From: Catonia carolina
Lineage: Eukaryota > Arthropoda > Insecta > Hemiptera > Achilidae
Assembly (NCBI GenBank): GCA_035578175.1
Contig: JAQMRL010000006.1
Location: forward strand, 34,093,893 to 34,157,892
Reading direction: 5' to 3'
DNA: 64,000 nucleotides
Notes under the pieces: model-generated
What the model was told of the DNA's origin: nothing
The model's input: only the letters and a program-made list of their open reading frames with translations
The model's database searches: none
In this document: positions 12,165 to 23,721 of the stretch, piece after piece
Layout: the number at the start of each line of letters is the position of its first letter
Position numbering within the stretch: position 1 is the first letter of the stretch
Program-made: the position numbers and the translations under genes

Positions 12165-13070
12165 GGTGTCCCACGGAATTTGAACCATAGGGAAATGGCA
12201 TTTATTTTCATTAGTTTGTTTATATTTTCTTCCCACAAATAAATTAAAAATTGTTTTAATCAGGAGCCATTAGAAAATGTTTAGACGTTTTAAAAATATC
12301 AATTTTGATACATTTTAAGCTGTATTTTAGCTTAAATACAGAACTACATAAATTTGTATCCGTTTTCCATTTAAGTATATTGTGAATTTCATCCACTTTT
12401 CACATTGCTATGTTTGGAATAATGGTAACGTTCTAGTCCGGAGATGTAAAGACAGGTGGGTCGAATCCATCAGCGGTAAATTTTTTTATTGTTCAAATAA
12501 TATTGGAAGTATTAAAAAAAAATCATTTACTTTTTAAGTTTGACAATTTGTTTTATCAATTAAAATTATTTAATTTACTTAAAAATTTGTTTTTTTTAAG
12601 CAAATTCAGTTTTATTTGAAATACCTTAATATTTCTTTCAGCAACATGTATCTTTCAATTATTGCAACAATCTACTCGTATGTTGTTAAAACAAATTGTC
12701 AAAAATAAAAAATAAATAATTTTTTTTAAAAATATCTCCAATATTTTTTGAACAATAAAAATGTTTTTACCGCTGATGGATTCGAACTAATTATATTTAC
12801 ATCTCCGGACCAGAACGTTACCATTATTTCAAACATAATAATGCAACAAGTGGATAACATTTACAATACTTAAATGGAAAAAGTTAACAAATTTCTGTAT
12901 TTAAGCTAAACTACAGCTTAAAATGTATCAAAATTGATATTTATTAAAAGGTCTAAATTTTCTAATGACTCCTGACTATAAGAAGTCTTTATTTATTCGT
13001 GGAAATAAAATATTAACAAACTAATGAAAATCAATGCTATTTCCCTATGGTTCAAATTCCGTGGAACAAT
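12165..13070. mobile_element. Long-arm palindromic MITE
   Basis: The ends read CACGGAATTTGAACCATAGG (12176 onward) and, inverted, CCTATGGTTCAAATTCCGTG (about 13044-13063). Arms of about 350 bp remain alignable on both sides, including the blocks AATGGTAACGTTCT / AGAACGTTACCATT and CCATCAGCGGTAAA / TTTACCGCTGATGG, and enclose about 200 bp of A/T-rich loop. There is no coding capacity. I could not define a target-site duplication with confidence. Confidence 0.75.
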
Positions 13071-13174
13071 CGGTATATACGAACAGTTACGGAAGCAATT
13101 TCAAGACTAAAAAATTCAAATCAGGGCTGGAATAACATAACATTCAAACAATTTCAGTTAATTTTAGACAATTT

Positions 13175-13325
13175 TGGTGTGGTAGTCACCATGACTGGCT
13201 TCTGCACTGGGGTCCCGGGTTCGATTCCCGTTCAGGGTCTGGTGTTTTGTCATTACTCTAATTCATTTATTATCCTCATAGACTGTATTAGCAGTAGTTG
13301 CAAAACAGCTGGACGTTAAACTGAG
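13175..13325 (+). mobile_element. tRNA-derived SINE (shares tail with the SINE at 38.3-38.5 kb)
   Basis: The head contains TGGTGTGGTAGTC (A-box-like) and a perfect B box in CCCGGGTTCGATTCCCG (about 13213-13229), as in tRNA genes. The body ends TTGCAAAACAGCTGGACGTTAAAC. The same tail, in inverted orientation, occurs in the element at 38298-38462, which shows that they are one SINE family. This is not a working tRNA gene, because the acceptor and anticodon stems do not fold properly. Confidence 0.7.
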
Positions 13326-13499
13326 TAGCCATTAATTTACCAAACAGCGAAGAAATTCAATTACTACATCCAACTCACATTCACATCTTTTTAGACATTT
13401 TTTTTTAACTTTTAAACAGTTAACTTAAATAACAATAATTTTATAAATGAATCAGTCATTTCAAAAAGCGCATAAGTAAAAAAAACTAGCTTTTAAGAT

Positions 13500-14140
13500 T
13501 AAAAAACTTGTGATTATGTTTCAATTAAAAAAATTGTTCAGAGAGCTCTCCCTTTTAATTGTCTTTTTTAAGACAAGCCACTTGTTTACAAATTTAAAAT
13601 TTAGACTTTTATGGTATTTTTGAAATAAATTGTAGTAAAATGTTAATTTACGTTGCTTTCTGTAAAATACGTTTTTAGACCCGAAGAAAATTGTGCTGTA
13701 CAGTAGTATTCATTTATTTATTTCAGTAGTTTACATTATGACTTAAAATAGCTTTCCATAATAATAAAAATTGAAATTCTTAACTTTAAGAAAGAAAAAT
13801 GTTGATGTTCAGGGCTATTCACGTTCTTGATCGTTTTCATTAACAGTAGTTATACATAAGATTATTGCATAGAATTCGTACGGCTTCTTATACTAGAAAG
13901 TAGAGCTTAAGCTTCAAAAGAACATCCATTTTCATTTTTTAATTAGAAGGAAACACTTTATATCCTTAAGGATACGCCTTTTCTTAGTGTTATATTACTT
14001 AAGGAAAGCCAGACTTAAGTGATGTTTGTAGGGATGGTGTGTTTATATTCAGTTGGTTCAAAAATGCACTAAAGAACAAATGTAAAATTTTGACTTATGA
14101 CCTTTCTGAAACAATTGATTCTAATGCTAATCTAAGAAGA
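13500..14140 (+). repeat. Dispersed repeat of unknown type, copy 1
   Basis: About 640 bp here is recognisably similar, in the same orientation, to about 48490-49150. Shared blocks include TTGTTCAGAG-GCTCTC, GAAGAAAATTGTG-TGTACA and GTATTCATTTATTTAT, and ACTTAAGGAAAGCCA-ACTTA. The sequence is A/T-rich and has no coding frame. The ends are not marked by inverted repeats that I can see. Confidence 0.6.
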
Positions 14141-14883
14141 AAATAATATCAAAAATTTCTTTAATAGTTATTTTATTTTTGATAACCTCCAAATTTTATT
14201 AAGGTTACCGTATCAACTTTGTTCGTATTTTCAGCATGTAAATTTGTGATAACAATTTAAGAAAAAATAATGCTTATTTTCCAAAATGATGTTCTTCCTC
14301 GTGAATTATTTGATTGGACGATAACATAAAACTACTTTATTCAAGTAAACTAATTTAACCGAAAGGAATTAATTTAATATTATTTAATTTATTTCTCAGT
14401 CGGAAGAAAAGAGTTTTATAAAACAAAAAAGAATGTTGAAATAGCCGTCATTAAAGAATTATCCCTTCTGAACTTTAATGGTTGTTAGTTAAAACCCTTT
14501 GAAGGTACTTAGTTGCTGCTTTTTATCATAAAAATAATATAAGCCTACCAGTTCCTCTCTTTAATATTAACTTATTTTGTTTCTGTTATTAACTTGTTTG
14601 GTAAAAGGTCAAATAGTAGCACTTAATGTTATTATTAAAATATAAAATTTTCTTGGTTTCTTGTTATATAAATAAACTTGCAAATGCTCCCACACTAAGC
14701 GCCGCATTATTGCTAAACGTAGATGGGTGCATTAAATAAACTATGCTCTATCCCATGAAACCTTGCAGCACGTCAAAACATAAATGTATTAAAATTGTGA
14801 TTTATCTTAGCGCGATCCATTCGAGTAAAAAAAAAGTTCTTTGCTTATCAGATAAAAATTTGCTATATACTAATTGAAACATA
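14141..14883. other. AT-rich spacer, nothing recognised
   Basis: No frame, tandem repeat or RNA gene can be supported here. Confidence 0.4.
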
Positions 14884-14885
14884 TA

Positions 14886-16743
14886 GAGCGGACACCAAAT
14901 AAGCTTGCCGGTTTACCTGTGCAAACAGTTTGGATTCAGTCGTTAGATTTTGAGTCTTAGTACCGAACTACCTACTAAATACACAGGCGCTGAACAACGT
15001 AAATTATTATCTATTAGCGACGTTAAAAACATTCAATTGTAAACATTGTATTCAACAATTAACGCTTACTACATACTGCTTGAGTCCCAGCTCCGCGAAG
15101 TTGCGGGGTGAAGGGTACGGGTGAAGTATACGAGTATACTCGTATACAATGAGTGACGCATGCTCGGAGAACGATTGTTGTATTACTCTGATACAAAACA
15201 TTCGTTTTAAACATATTTGTTTGTATTTATTACAATTATTTATTTACATGTTTTGATATAAAATGGTAAGTTAAATATTATGAATCCGACCCAGTTAATA
15301 ACCCGGTAGGTATTTTTTAATTAAAAATTAAAAAATAATTAAAAATTAATACTAATTAAAAATTTGTACTTACAACAGAAAGCAGTCTTACGAGTAGGCA
15401 ATGAAACCTCTCACGAATTTAGTGTGAAAAGAGGAGTTCGTCAGGGGTGCATTTTGTCGCCGACCTTGTTCAATATGTATTCGGAAATGTTGTTCAGAGA
15501 AGCTATCGACGAAATGGAAGAAGGCATACAAATTAATGGTCAAACCATCAACAATTTACGGTATGCGGGTGATACGGTTTTGATAGCGGACAGTGCAGAG
15601 GGGTTGCAAGCATTAATAAATCGTGTAGAGGAAACCTGTCGAAGATACGGCATGAAGTTGAACAGCAAGAAAACCAAAATACTAATAGTAAGCAAAAATG
15701 ATGGAATACAGCATCGATTTACATCAAATGATGAGACGCTTGAAATAGTAAACAAAGTTGTCTATCTAGGATGTAATTTAAACAAGGAATGGGATCACTC
15801 GCAGGAAATTAGGTGCCGCGTAGAGACGGCAAGAGCAGTATTCAATCGTCTCCGGAAAATTTTGTGTAATATGCACCTTAACATTGGTATAAGATCACGA
15901 TTTCTGAGATGCTATGTGTTTTCGACTCTTCTGTACGGAGTGGAAGCTTGGACCCTAACCGATGCAGCATCTAGACGACTCGAGGCCTTCGAACTGTGGT
16001 GCTACCGCTGAATGCTCAGGATATCGTACACCTACCATGTCACAAACAACACCGTCTTGCAACGTATGCAAAAAGCCATGGAAATCCTGCCAAATATAAA
16101 AGCCAGGAAGATGGCTTATTTAGGGCATGTGCTGAGAAACAGAAAATATCAGCTAATTCAACTTATATTGCAAGGCAAGATTGAAGGTGGACGATCTCAA
16201 GGCCGTCGGCGGACGTTGTGGCTGAAGAACATCAGGCAATGGACAGGAATGACGAGCGTACAATTATTCAGAGCAGCTGTAAATAAAGTCATGTGGACTA
16301 ATATGATTGCCAACATCCACAGAGGATAGGCACCAACAGAAGATGAGGTATTTTTTAAATTAATGCGCCGGATGATAAGAATATGTTTTTAGTCTAGTTA
16401 GTACACACTACCACTACAAATGCAGCAGCTGTGAAACACTACTAATGCATTCATACACTCATTCATTCTCCCACTACTATAACAACACACTGCATTCCTC
16501 CCAACTACACGGAGCTGGAACTCAAGCAGTACAATATAATATTGCGTGTGCCAAGCTAAGGTTCCACAAACTGTACAGACTAATGTTTTCAGGTCAGCTG
16601 ATATTTAACGTTGCGAGAGCTACGTGATTCTCATCACAGCTAGTACAGCACTGACCCCCATCACTTTCTGAGGCAACCGAGACATTACTAAAATAAATCT
16701 TCTGCACAATGAAGAAAACCGGCAAGCTTATTTGGCGTCCGCT
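14886..16743. mobile_element. DNA-transposon-like element with 29-bp inverted ends and TA flanks, carrying an RTE-like fragment
   Basis: The left end begins GAGCGGACACCAAATAAGCT. The right end is its reverse complement with one mismatch over 29 bp (GGCAAGCTTATTTGGCGTCC then GCTC). Both are immediately flanked by TA (14884-14885 and 16744-16745), as expected for a Tc1/mariner-type or related TA-targeting element. No transposase is present. The middle is occupied by a 5'-truncated non-LTR fragment (15355-16330), so this is either a MITE with a LINE inside it or a unit that mobilised LINE sequence. Confidence 0.72.
15355..16330 (+). pseudogene. RTE-like reverse transcriptase C-terminal half, inactivated
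   Basis: The fragment starts inside the RT palm (QKAVLRVGNE, then VKRGVRQGCILSPTLFN, motif B) and runs through the catalytic motif and thumb to the C-terminus. The catalytic box reads RYAGDTVLIAD, with Gly in place of the first Asp of YADD, which would abolish catalysis. TGA at 16009-16011 replaces an Arg codon between WCYR and MLRIS. The frame then continues to 16329 with LGHVLRNRKYQLIQLILQGK and LWLKNIRQWTG, a C-terminal signature shared with the fragments at 38.0-38.6 and 44.4-46.1 kb. Clade assignment (RTE or a close relative) rests on the general pattern only. Confidence 0.82.
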
Positions 16744-16764
16744 CTACCCACCGGGTTGTATAGT

Positions 16765-18185
16765 AAAATCGTCGCCGTGAATCAGTTGTTTAACAGCTGA
16801 TTTTCGGAGACGAAGGTTCCTGTTTAAGTCTTAGTAAAGCTAGTTACTTTTATACAGATTTCAATAAAGCAGTGGTTGCCGGTGTACTTTGATGGTTGGG
16901 GTTCAATTAACCATACTTTCTACTATCGGTTTCATAATCATAGACACACGAGTTTGAACTCTTGCGTCTCCAAATTATAAGTCGGATTTCAACATATTTT
17001 ACATCAAAATTTAGTTCATTTTATTCTGCGTTGACCTATAATAAACCTATATTTTTAATATTGTTTAAAAATTGCCATATCGAGATTGGAAGACAAAAAG
17101 ACCCGGTTTTTGCTACCGCAACAAAGTTCATGCATTTAGAGGCGTGTAACTCGATAATTATTTGACCGAAAATGTTGAAATTTTAACACAACATAGACAA
17201 TTATATTCTTACAGTGTGTATGATATTTCAGATTCGTACGTTATTTAATTTTTAATTTATTAACAATATTCTAAACCCTTCTCAGTTACCCTATCTCGGT
17301 AACCGCTCGATCGTTCGGCACGGGCAAACTATCGTTTTATTCAGCGTAAAAAACTTAGTACAGATATGTTAATAACGTGAAATATTGATTGGGCAATGTT
17401 GTAGTAGAATTTTTAAAATTTTGAAAAATGACTGGGTAATGCGGGGTGGGCGCTACTATCCATGTTGCTAGTTTCTGCGCGTGACATCTTGTCGGACTGT
17501 CTACCTGAATTGACAGACTGCATTGTCAATTCAGGTAGACAGTCAGAATCTAGCAACATGGATAGTAGTGCCCTCCCCCCGCATTACCCAGTCTATTTTT
17601 CAAAATTAAAAAAATCTACCACAACATAAGCCAATCAATATTTCATGTTATTAACGTATCTGTACTGTTTTTTACGCTGAATAAAAGGATAGTTCGCTCG
17701 TGCCGAACAATCGAGCGGTTACCGAGATAGCAAGGGTTCAGAATATTTTTAATAAATCAAAATTTAAATAACGTACAAATCTGAAATTTCATACACACTG
17801 TAAGAATATAATTGTCTATGTTGTGTTAAAATTTCAAACTTATCGGTCAAATAATTATCGAGTTACACACCTCTAAACGCATGAAATTTGTGCGGGAGCA
17901 AACATTTCGGGTCTTTTTGTCTTCCAAGCTCGATATGGCAATTTTTAAACAACATTAAAATATAGGGCTGTTAAAGGTCAGCGCAAAATAAAATGAGCTA
18001 AATGCTGATGTAAAGTATGTTGAAATCTAACTCATAGTTTTGGAGATGCAAGGGTTCAAACTCGGGTGTTTATGATTATGAAACAGATAGTAGTAATGGT
18101 TAATCTGAGTCTGTACAATACTACACCTCAATACACGTCATACAAATCATTCTCATCTCATTGGGTCGTGGAGATTGTATTGTTC
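16765..18185 (+). mobile_element. tRNA-like SINE (family D), split by a giant palindrome
   Basis: The head (16765-16830, GAATCAGTTGTTTAACAGCT and GAAGGTTCCTGTTTAAG), a middle (AGTTACTTTTATACAG) and a second unit (GTGGTTGCCGGTGTACTTTG, then GGGGTTCAATTAA to 16910) are followed, after the 1189-bp insert, by TCTGAGTCTGTACAATACTA and CTCATCTCATT (18104-18170). The order matches the minus-strand copies at 51.3-53.0 kb and at 61.9/53.2 kb. The family appears dimeric, with two tRNA-like B boxes. Confidence 0.7.
16911..18099. mobile_element. Giant palindromic MITE with TTAA target duplication
   Basis: TTAA at 16907-16910 and 18100-18103 bracket a 1189-bp near-perfect hairpin. The arms are about 580 bp each. 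At the centre 21-bp exact arms (17495-17515 and 17524-17544) flank an 8-base loop. The ends read CCATACTTTCTACTATCGG and, inverted, CCATTACTACTATCTG. TTAA targeting is typical of the piggyBac superfamily. No transposase is encoded. Removal of the insert and one TTAA rejoins the SINE reading GGGGTTCAATTAA to TCTGAGTCTG, which matches uninterrupted relatives. Confidence 0.85.
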
Positions 18186-19884
18186 TTAAATCGAACAAAT
18201 TGCAACATGCACATTTAAGGAATTAAACAAAAATCAGAAATAATAAAAATTAAATAGCTAAAACAATAAATTTGTTCTTTATTAACAACAACGTTACTCG
18301 AAATATCACTCGTTTGAATTTCAAATTAATGGATTTAGCCTGACGAATCCATTTTTTTTCTATTGCGAATCAACGGTAGGAATATTATTAAAACTTTCTG
18401 TAGATTCTATTACATATGATTTCTTAAATTGACTTGTGTGTTAATTCCCTTTCAATAAACCATTGCATTATCCTAACCCCAGGAAAAGTCTATTGGCGTG
18501 AGAGAAAATAAATAAATATATGGTGATCTTAGGGGAAAATATAAAGAAAAAGGGGACTTGCAGAAGAAGGGTCTGATGGCTTCGAAATTTAAGAACTCAG
18601 GCTCAGGCGAATTATTCCGCATTGCAAGAAATTGAAAATTACTATTTTGGCCCCTAACATTCAAAACAGATAACCATCGGAAAAACCAGAAAAGATGTAG
18701 TATAGGCCTACTATAAAATATTTGATTTACTTTTTGTTTATAAAATATTTTCAAATAGAGTTTTACAAACTTTCAAAATATGGGTTATGTTTCATTGTTT
18801 ACATTGGCAAGAGAAAGTTTTGTCAGTGTTTCACAACTTTATTTTTTCTGTACTTTCTCTATGAGTTTTGTATTTTTTTTTAACTATAAAATTCAAGGAA
18901 TACATCTTTTAAGAGAAGTTTCTAAGACACGGTGTGTTGGTTTCTTTTCTATGATAAATGGTTGACGTAAAAACTCAATCTAAAATGATGCATCTCGTTA
19001 TTCCATTAAAACAACCTCCGCTTCCATTTTTCCATTCTTTTCTCTTTACACAATTTTTTTAAATTTCCAGTTTATCATTTTTTACGATGAAAAATATCTT
19101 TTGAAAATGAAATTTTTAAAAGACTTACAGTTAATATTGCATAACCAGCTTAATTTATATGCTAAAAATATTAGTATCGGCTTATACCAATAAAATATTG
19201 TATGTTCAGCTTTTTAACTTTTGATTAAATTTTATTTATGAAACACTGGATGGGTTCTCTTCAAAAAAACAAATACATATATTAATTTAAAAATTATTTT
19301 CATAATTTACATACAGAAATTGTCTCTGCTCCCTAATGAACTTGTATATTTTATTATCATAAAAACGAACTAAGTATTATTAATAACTTATCTAGTTTAT
19401 TAATCAAAAATGTATTTTGTAAACATAGGATTTTGTAAATTATAAAATATCTTCGAGTATCCGGATTAAAATATTAAAAGGAGTAACGTGGTTGGTGGTT
19501 TGCGGGTAATAACAAACAAATCATTAATTAAAAACCCTATATATTTATAAAATATTCATAGCTTTCTTTTAAATTCCCATTAAAATTATTCGGTTTATTC
19601 ATAAGTAATTCAGTTAAATATTTCAACTTAACTTTGATGTTAATTGCACAAAAAATGTAGTAATATTGATCTAAATCAAACAAAAATTGGCTCATTCCGT
19701 TAGATTTGCATTTTCTGACCCTTAATTTCCTGTAAAATGTGATTCAAATATCAAGTTGTCAGATGCCGCCCTTGATGTTGGCTAACCATGAAAGAATTTA
19801 TTTAAAAGATCTTAGAAAATTAATCATTTTTTCTTTATGAAATATAAATATCTATTAACAGTTTTTGAAAAGCCTAAAGGCCGT
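18186..19884. other. AT-rich region with a short H-family fragment
   Basis: Only a small piece resembling an inverted H-family 5' end (TTGGCAAGAGAAAGTTTTGT near 18806, then AGTGTTTCACA) is recognisable. The 93-aa minus frame at 18473-18754 has no motif and looks like chance. Confidence 0.4.
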
Positions 19885-20400
19885 TTTACATTAGCGTAGC
19901 GTCGCTCGAGCGACGTTTTTATATAGGCCATTTCACTGGCGTAGCTTTGCTTAAGCGACGTCGCGGACATATCTCGTAATGTAATCTAATGGAGCGTTTC
20001 AGACTGGCGTAGCGTCGCGTTACGTTGCTGAAGCGACTTGACCATTTCACACTGGCATAAAGTCGCTCGAGCGAAGTCGCGGTTGTATCTTGTAATGAAG
20101 TTTATACCATAACGAACTAGAGATAGCAGCTGAAGGAGGAGCATCGTCACCTAAATCACAGCACAGAACCATTTGACTTTCGTTTATCGTGCGTTCTCAC
20201 GTTGTAGTCCCGCTGTGGATGACAGCCTAACAAAAAGTCAGCTGGAGTTCGGTGGAACAGAGTGTGACAGCGAAGGGGCGAACTCACACCCGACCTTGGC
20301 TGTTATTGGGTAGATTCATATGCAGTCTTTAGTTAGTTGGAGTATAGTGGTGCATTTCAAACTGGCGTAGCGTCCCTCGAGCTACGTACTTCGCGTTTCC
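19885..20400. repeat. Reiterated palindromic motif cluster (CTGGCGTAGCGTCGCTCGAG-type)
   Basis: A CpG-rich motif near GGCGTAGCGTCGCTCGAGCG occurs about five times in degenerate form (near 19898, 19937, 20005, 20052 and 20363). It is often preceded by CATTTCACACTGG-like sequence, and the core GTCGCTCGAGCGAC is self-complementary. The cluster contrasts with the A/T-rich surroundings. It resembles subterminal repeat arrays of some DNA transposons, where transposase binds, but no terminal structure or transposase was identified. Confidence 0.55.
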
Positions 20401-20815
20401 TTGGCTACACCTGCATTCGTAGCGTTGCTAACGTATCTCGACTAGGGCATGCGTAATGCGTATGTCAATCACGTGCTCCGTTGAACTACGTGTTTCTATC
20501 TACCGCAACAAAAGTCTCTTTCAATACGAACGCTCCAATTGCATTAGAAAGCGATGTCAGAGTTAATAAACCAAGTAAGACAGCATCCCAAGTGTTTGTA
20601 GCGTGCAGTATTTTGAACTAATTACTAATTATTCAGAGCAAATAAAACACACAACTGCCTATATCGGTTACCAGCTCCCGACTAACTCTTTCTTTTATTC
20701 TTCTTAAACTTTTCATTGTTATAAAAATTATTAAATTTATTTAATTTATTTTACATAAATATTAGATTTTAAATTTGGAATAACAAATAACATTTATTTT
20801 TAATAATTTAATAAT
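20401..20815. other. Spacer before Jockey copy B, nothing recognised
   Basis: Mixed CpG-containing sequence grades into A/T-rich DNA. No gene or repeat can be supported. Confidence 0.4.
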
Positions 20816-23721
20816 TTTTTTTTTTCATATAACTTTTTATTTAATGCATGATCTGTTATAAATAACAATAAATGCAACTTATCAATTAGACGCAACTCAT
20901 GAAAAAATTACAACCCACTGGTGTAATTAACAAATTATAACATGAAAATAATTCATAGTGTTCTTAATTAATATTTACAATCAAAATTTTATAGTGATTT
21001 TTAAATAAATAAAAAAAAATAAAAAATAAATATAAAATAAAAAATAACCAAAACTTCCTTTAAAACGAAAAACAAATAAGAAGTAATAAATAATAAGCAC
21101 ATGATTCCGAATATATGTACACCTAACTTTTCCGAAAATAATTCGAAACGTTCATTCAGTAATTTACAACATTCACACTCAAACACGACAGTCATCTACA
21201 AAACACTAACATTATATTATTTACAACTTTAAAATCACACTATCAGAATCGCCCTGGGAGATCCAGTACTGTAGCACGTTTTAGCCTATTGACATCATTA
21301 CTGTTGTCTAAGAGATTCAGTGCTAAGTGATTTACGTGGTTGTTTAGACGTTCGATGTATTTACAACTGAAACTTCGTATTTCTTCTCGTACCGTCTGCA
21401 CATCCATATCACGATGTATATCGGCATTGGTAATATACCACGGTGCATTCAGTATGGTCCGTAGAATTTTTGATTGAAACCTTTGCAGAATTTCGATGTT
21501 TGAAGTTGATGCTGTCCCCCATAACTGAATTCCGTAGGTCCAAATCGGCTTCAGCATGGATTTGTACAAAAGTAGTTTATTGTCAATCGAAAGCTGAGAA
21601 CGCCTACCAACGAGTCAATACATCTTCCTAAATGTTAAATCCAGCTGTTTCCTTTTCATCTGAATGTGTTTGCGCCAAGTCAGACCTCTATCTAAGTACA
21701 TTCCTAAATACTTTACATCTTTTGCCTGTGGAATATTCTTGCCATTCAGTTGGACAGGAGGACAAGTTGCCCTTCTGATAGTAAACGTTACATGCGTAGA
21801 TTTGCCCTCGTTCACCTTGATCTTCCACTTTGTCAGCCAGACTTCCAGCTCACTTAGATACATCTGCACTCTGCGTGACGCAATAGTTGGGTCTGCATCA
21901 CATGACATTATTGCTGTATCGTCAGCAAAGGTGGCAATGGTTACATTTTCAAGAACAGGCAAATCAGCTGTGAACAGAACATATAAAATTGGTCCCAGAA
22001 CGCTTCCTTGCGGAACACCAGCCTTGATCTCTTTCAAACCCGTTAAGTAATTTCCAACCCGGACTTGAAATAACCGTTTATCAAGATACGAAACCAGAAC
22101 ACTGTACAGATTCTCCGGAAACACAGCTTTTAATTTATGGAGTAGACCAGGATGCCAGACTCTATCAAATGCTTGAACAACATCTAACAGCACAGCCGAA
22201 CAGTACTTCTTTTCCTCTAAACATCCACGGATTACGCTTGTCAATCGATGCACCTGCTCTATTGTACTATGCTGCTGCCGAAATCCAAACTGATGATCCG
22301 GAATAAGATGACGATCTTCCATAACTAGTTTCAACCGCTTTAGACATATTCTTTCAAAAACCTTTGACATCACCGGGAGTAGACTAATAGGACGATACGA
22401 GGAGACTTCATTTTCCGATTTACCTGGCTTCAATATCATAATAATCTTTGCTACTTTCCACTGGCTAGGAAAATATCCTAAGCGGAACACAGCATTAATT
22501 ATCATAGTAAGCATTACCAGGGCTTTTCTCGGTAATTCCTGCAACATCCTCCCTGTAATGAGATCGTACCCTGGAGCTTTCTGAGGATGCAATTCAGAAA
22601 TCGCACGCTTAACATCACGAACTGAAACCCGTTCCAAACGGTGCTGTCGCTGCTTCAGATCCATTACTACCGACCTTAAAATTTCTGCTTCCTGTGCCGG
22701 GTCACATTGTACATCATGGGGCTGAAAACGCTGCTCCAAATGGTCTGCAAATAGAAGCGCCTTGTCACCATCACTTCTAGCCCAGTCATTGTTCTCCATC
22801 TTTAACGGTGGAATAGGTCGGCAAGGCTGTTTAAATCTTTTAGTCGCCTTCCACAGGGAGTAATCTGTATCAGCCGTGGGACTTAGATTCTGAATATAAT
22901 CATTAAACGTTTCTTCTTTTACATTCAGGATCATCTCCTTTAGTTCACGTGCAGCTCTGTTGAAGTTGGTTCTATCCTGTGGGTGACGAGAATACTGCCA
23001 TAAACGTCTTAATCGGCGTTTCTCAACAATCATTTCCTTAATCGCTGTAGGATAATCCAAGTACTTGGTCGTAGCTTTTTCTTCAGGTGTTGACTGCCAA
23101 GAAGCGGTCTGGATGGCCTCATTAAGGATTTCTACAGAATTTTCAATATCATCTGACGTTTGTAGAGGAATATTAAGTTGGATGCCTGATTGTAATAAGT
23201 TACGATAATTACACCAGTCAGTTCTCCTACTACAAAATTTAAAAGGTTTTTCAGAACATAGTACTGTTGTGCTGACCGTGACTAATATAGGCGTATGATC
23301 TGAAGACAGATCCTGACTGGACCGTACCTCAAGGTAATTGTGAGAAATACCTTTTGTAACTACAATAAATCTGGTAATAAAAATGGTCCAATAAATCTGG
23401 TAACTTACGTCTATCAGTCGGCCAATATGTAGGCTCACCAGAGGATAAAGTGTTAAGGTTATTAAATTGTATTGTTTTGTACAATTCCCTACCTCTTGGA
23501 TTGATAAGTCTCGAGTCCCAAAACGTATGCTTAGAATTATAATCTCCTCCAGCTAAAAATCTTGCACCCAATGTGTTGAAAAAGTCTTGAAATTGATCTT
23601 TGCTAATGTTATGCCGAGGCGGGGAGTAAACAGATGTTAAAGTTAAATCTCCAGCCCAGTCTGTAATACAAACGCTTGTAGCCTGAATATGATCTGTTCT
23701 ATATTTAGGAAGCTCAAAGTG
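20816..23721 (-). mobile_element. Jockey-clade element, 5'-truncated (copy B)
   Basis: The 3' end is an oligo-T (minus-strand oligo-A) at 20816-20825. The 5' truncation is at about 23721, inside the endonuclease. TTTAATAAT occurs at both outer edges (20807-20815 and 23722-23730) and is a plausible 9-bp target duplication, though the sequence is simple. A 400-bp 3' UTR lies at about 20826-21242. Protein similarity to copy A is obvious but not identical, so these are two related families or diverged copies. Confidence 0.82.
21243..23721 (-). pseudogene. Jockey ORF2 of copy B, endonuclease C-terminus plus complete RT, two lesions
   Basis: The remnant starts in the endonuclease (ITDWAGDLTLTSVYSPPRHN, GGDYNSKHTFWDSRL, SSGEPTYWPTDRRKLPDLLD). 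A 15-bp direct duplication of TTACCAGATTTATTG near 23368-23405 then shifts the frame. The new frame runs uninterrupted from about 23400 to 21615 (DLSSDHTPILVTVS, KAPGYDLITG, YRPISLLPVMSKVFERICLK, FGFRQQHSTIEQVH, LLDVVQAFDRVWH, PQGSVLGPILY, catalytic FADDTAI, YLGMYLDRGLTW). TGA replaces the Trp codon after RKMY at 21615-21617, and coding then continues in frame to 21243 (PIWTYGIQLWGTAS, LQRFQSKILR). All RT catalytic residues are present. Only one frameshift and one stop disable this part. Confidence 0.9.

Noticed and set aside
13175..13240. Functional tRNA gene at the GGGTTCGATTCCCG box
   Set aside because: The acceptor and anticodon stems do not pair and the tail matches another SINE copy, so it is a SINE head.
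18473..18754. 93-aa minus-strand frame as a gene
   Set aside because: No motif, biased composition and no supporting context.
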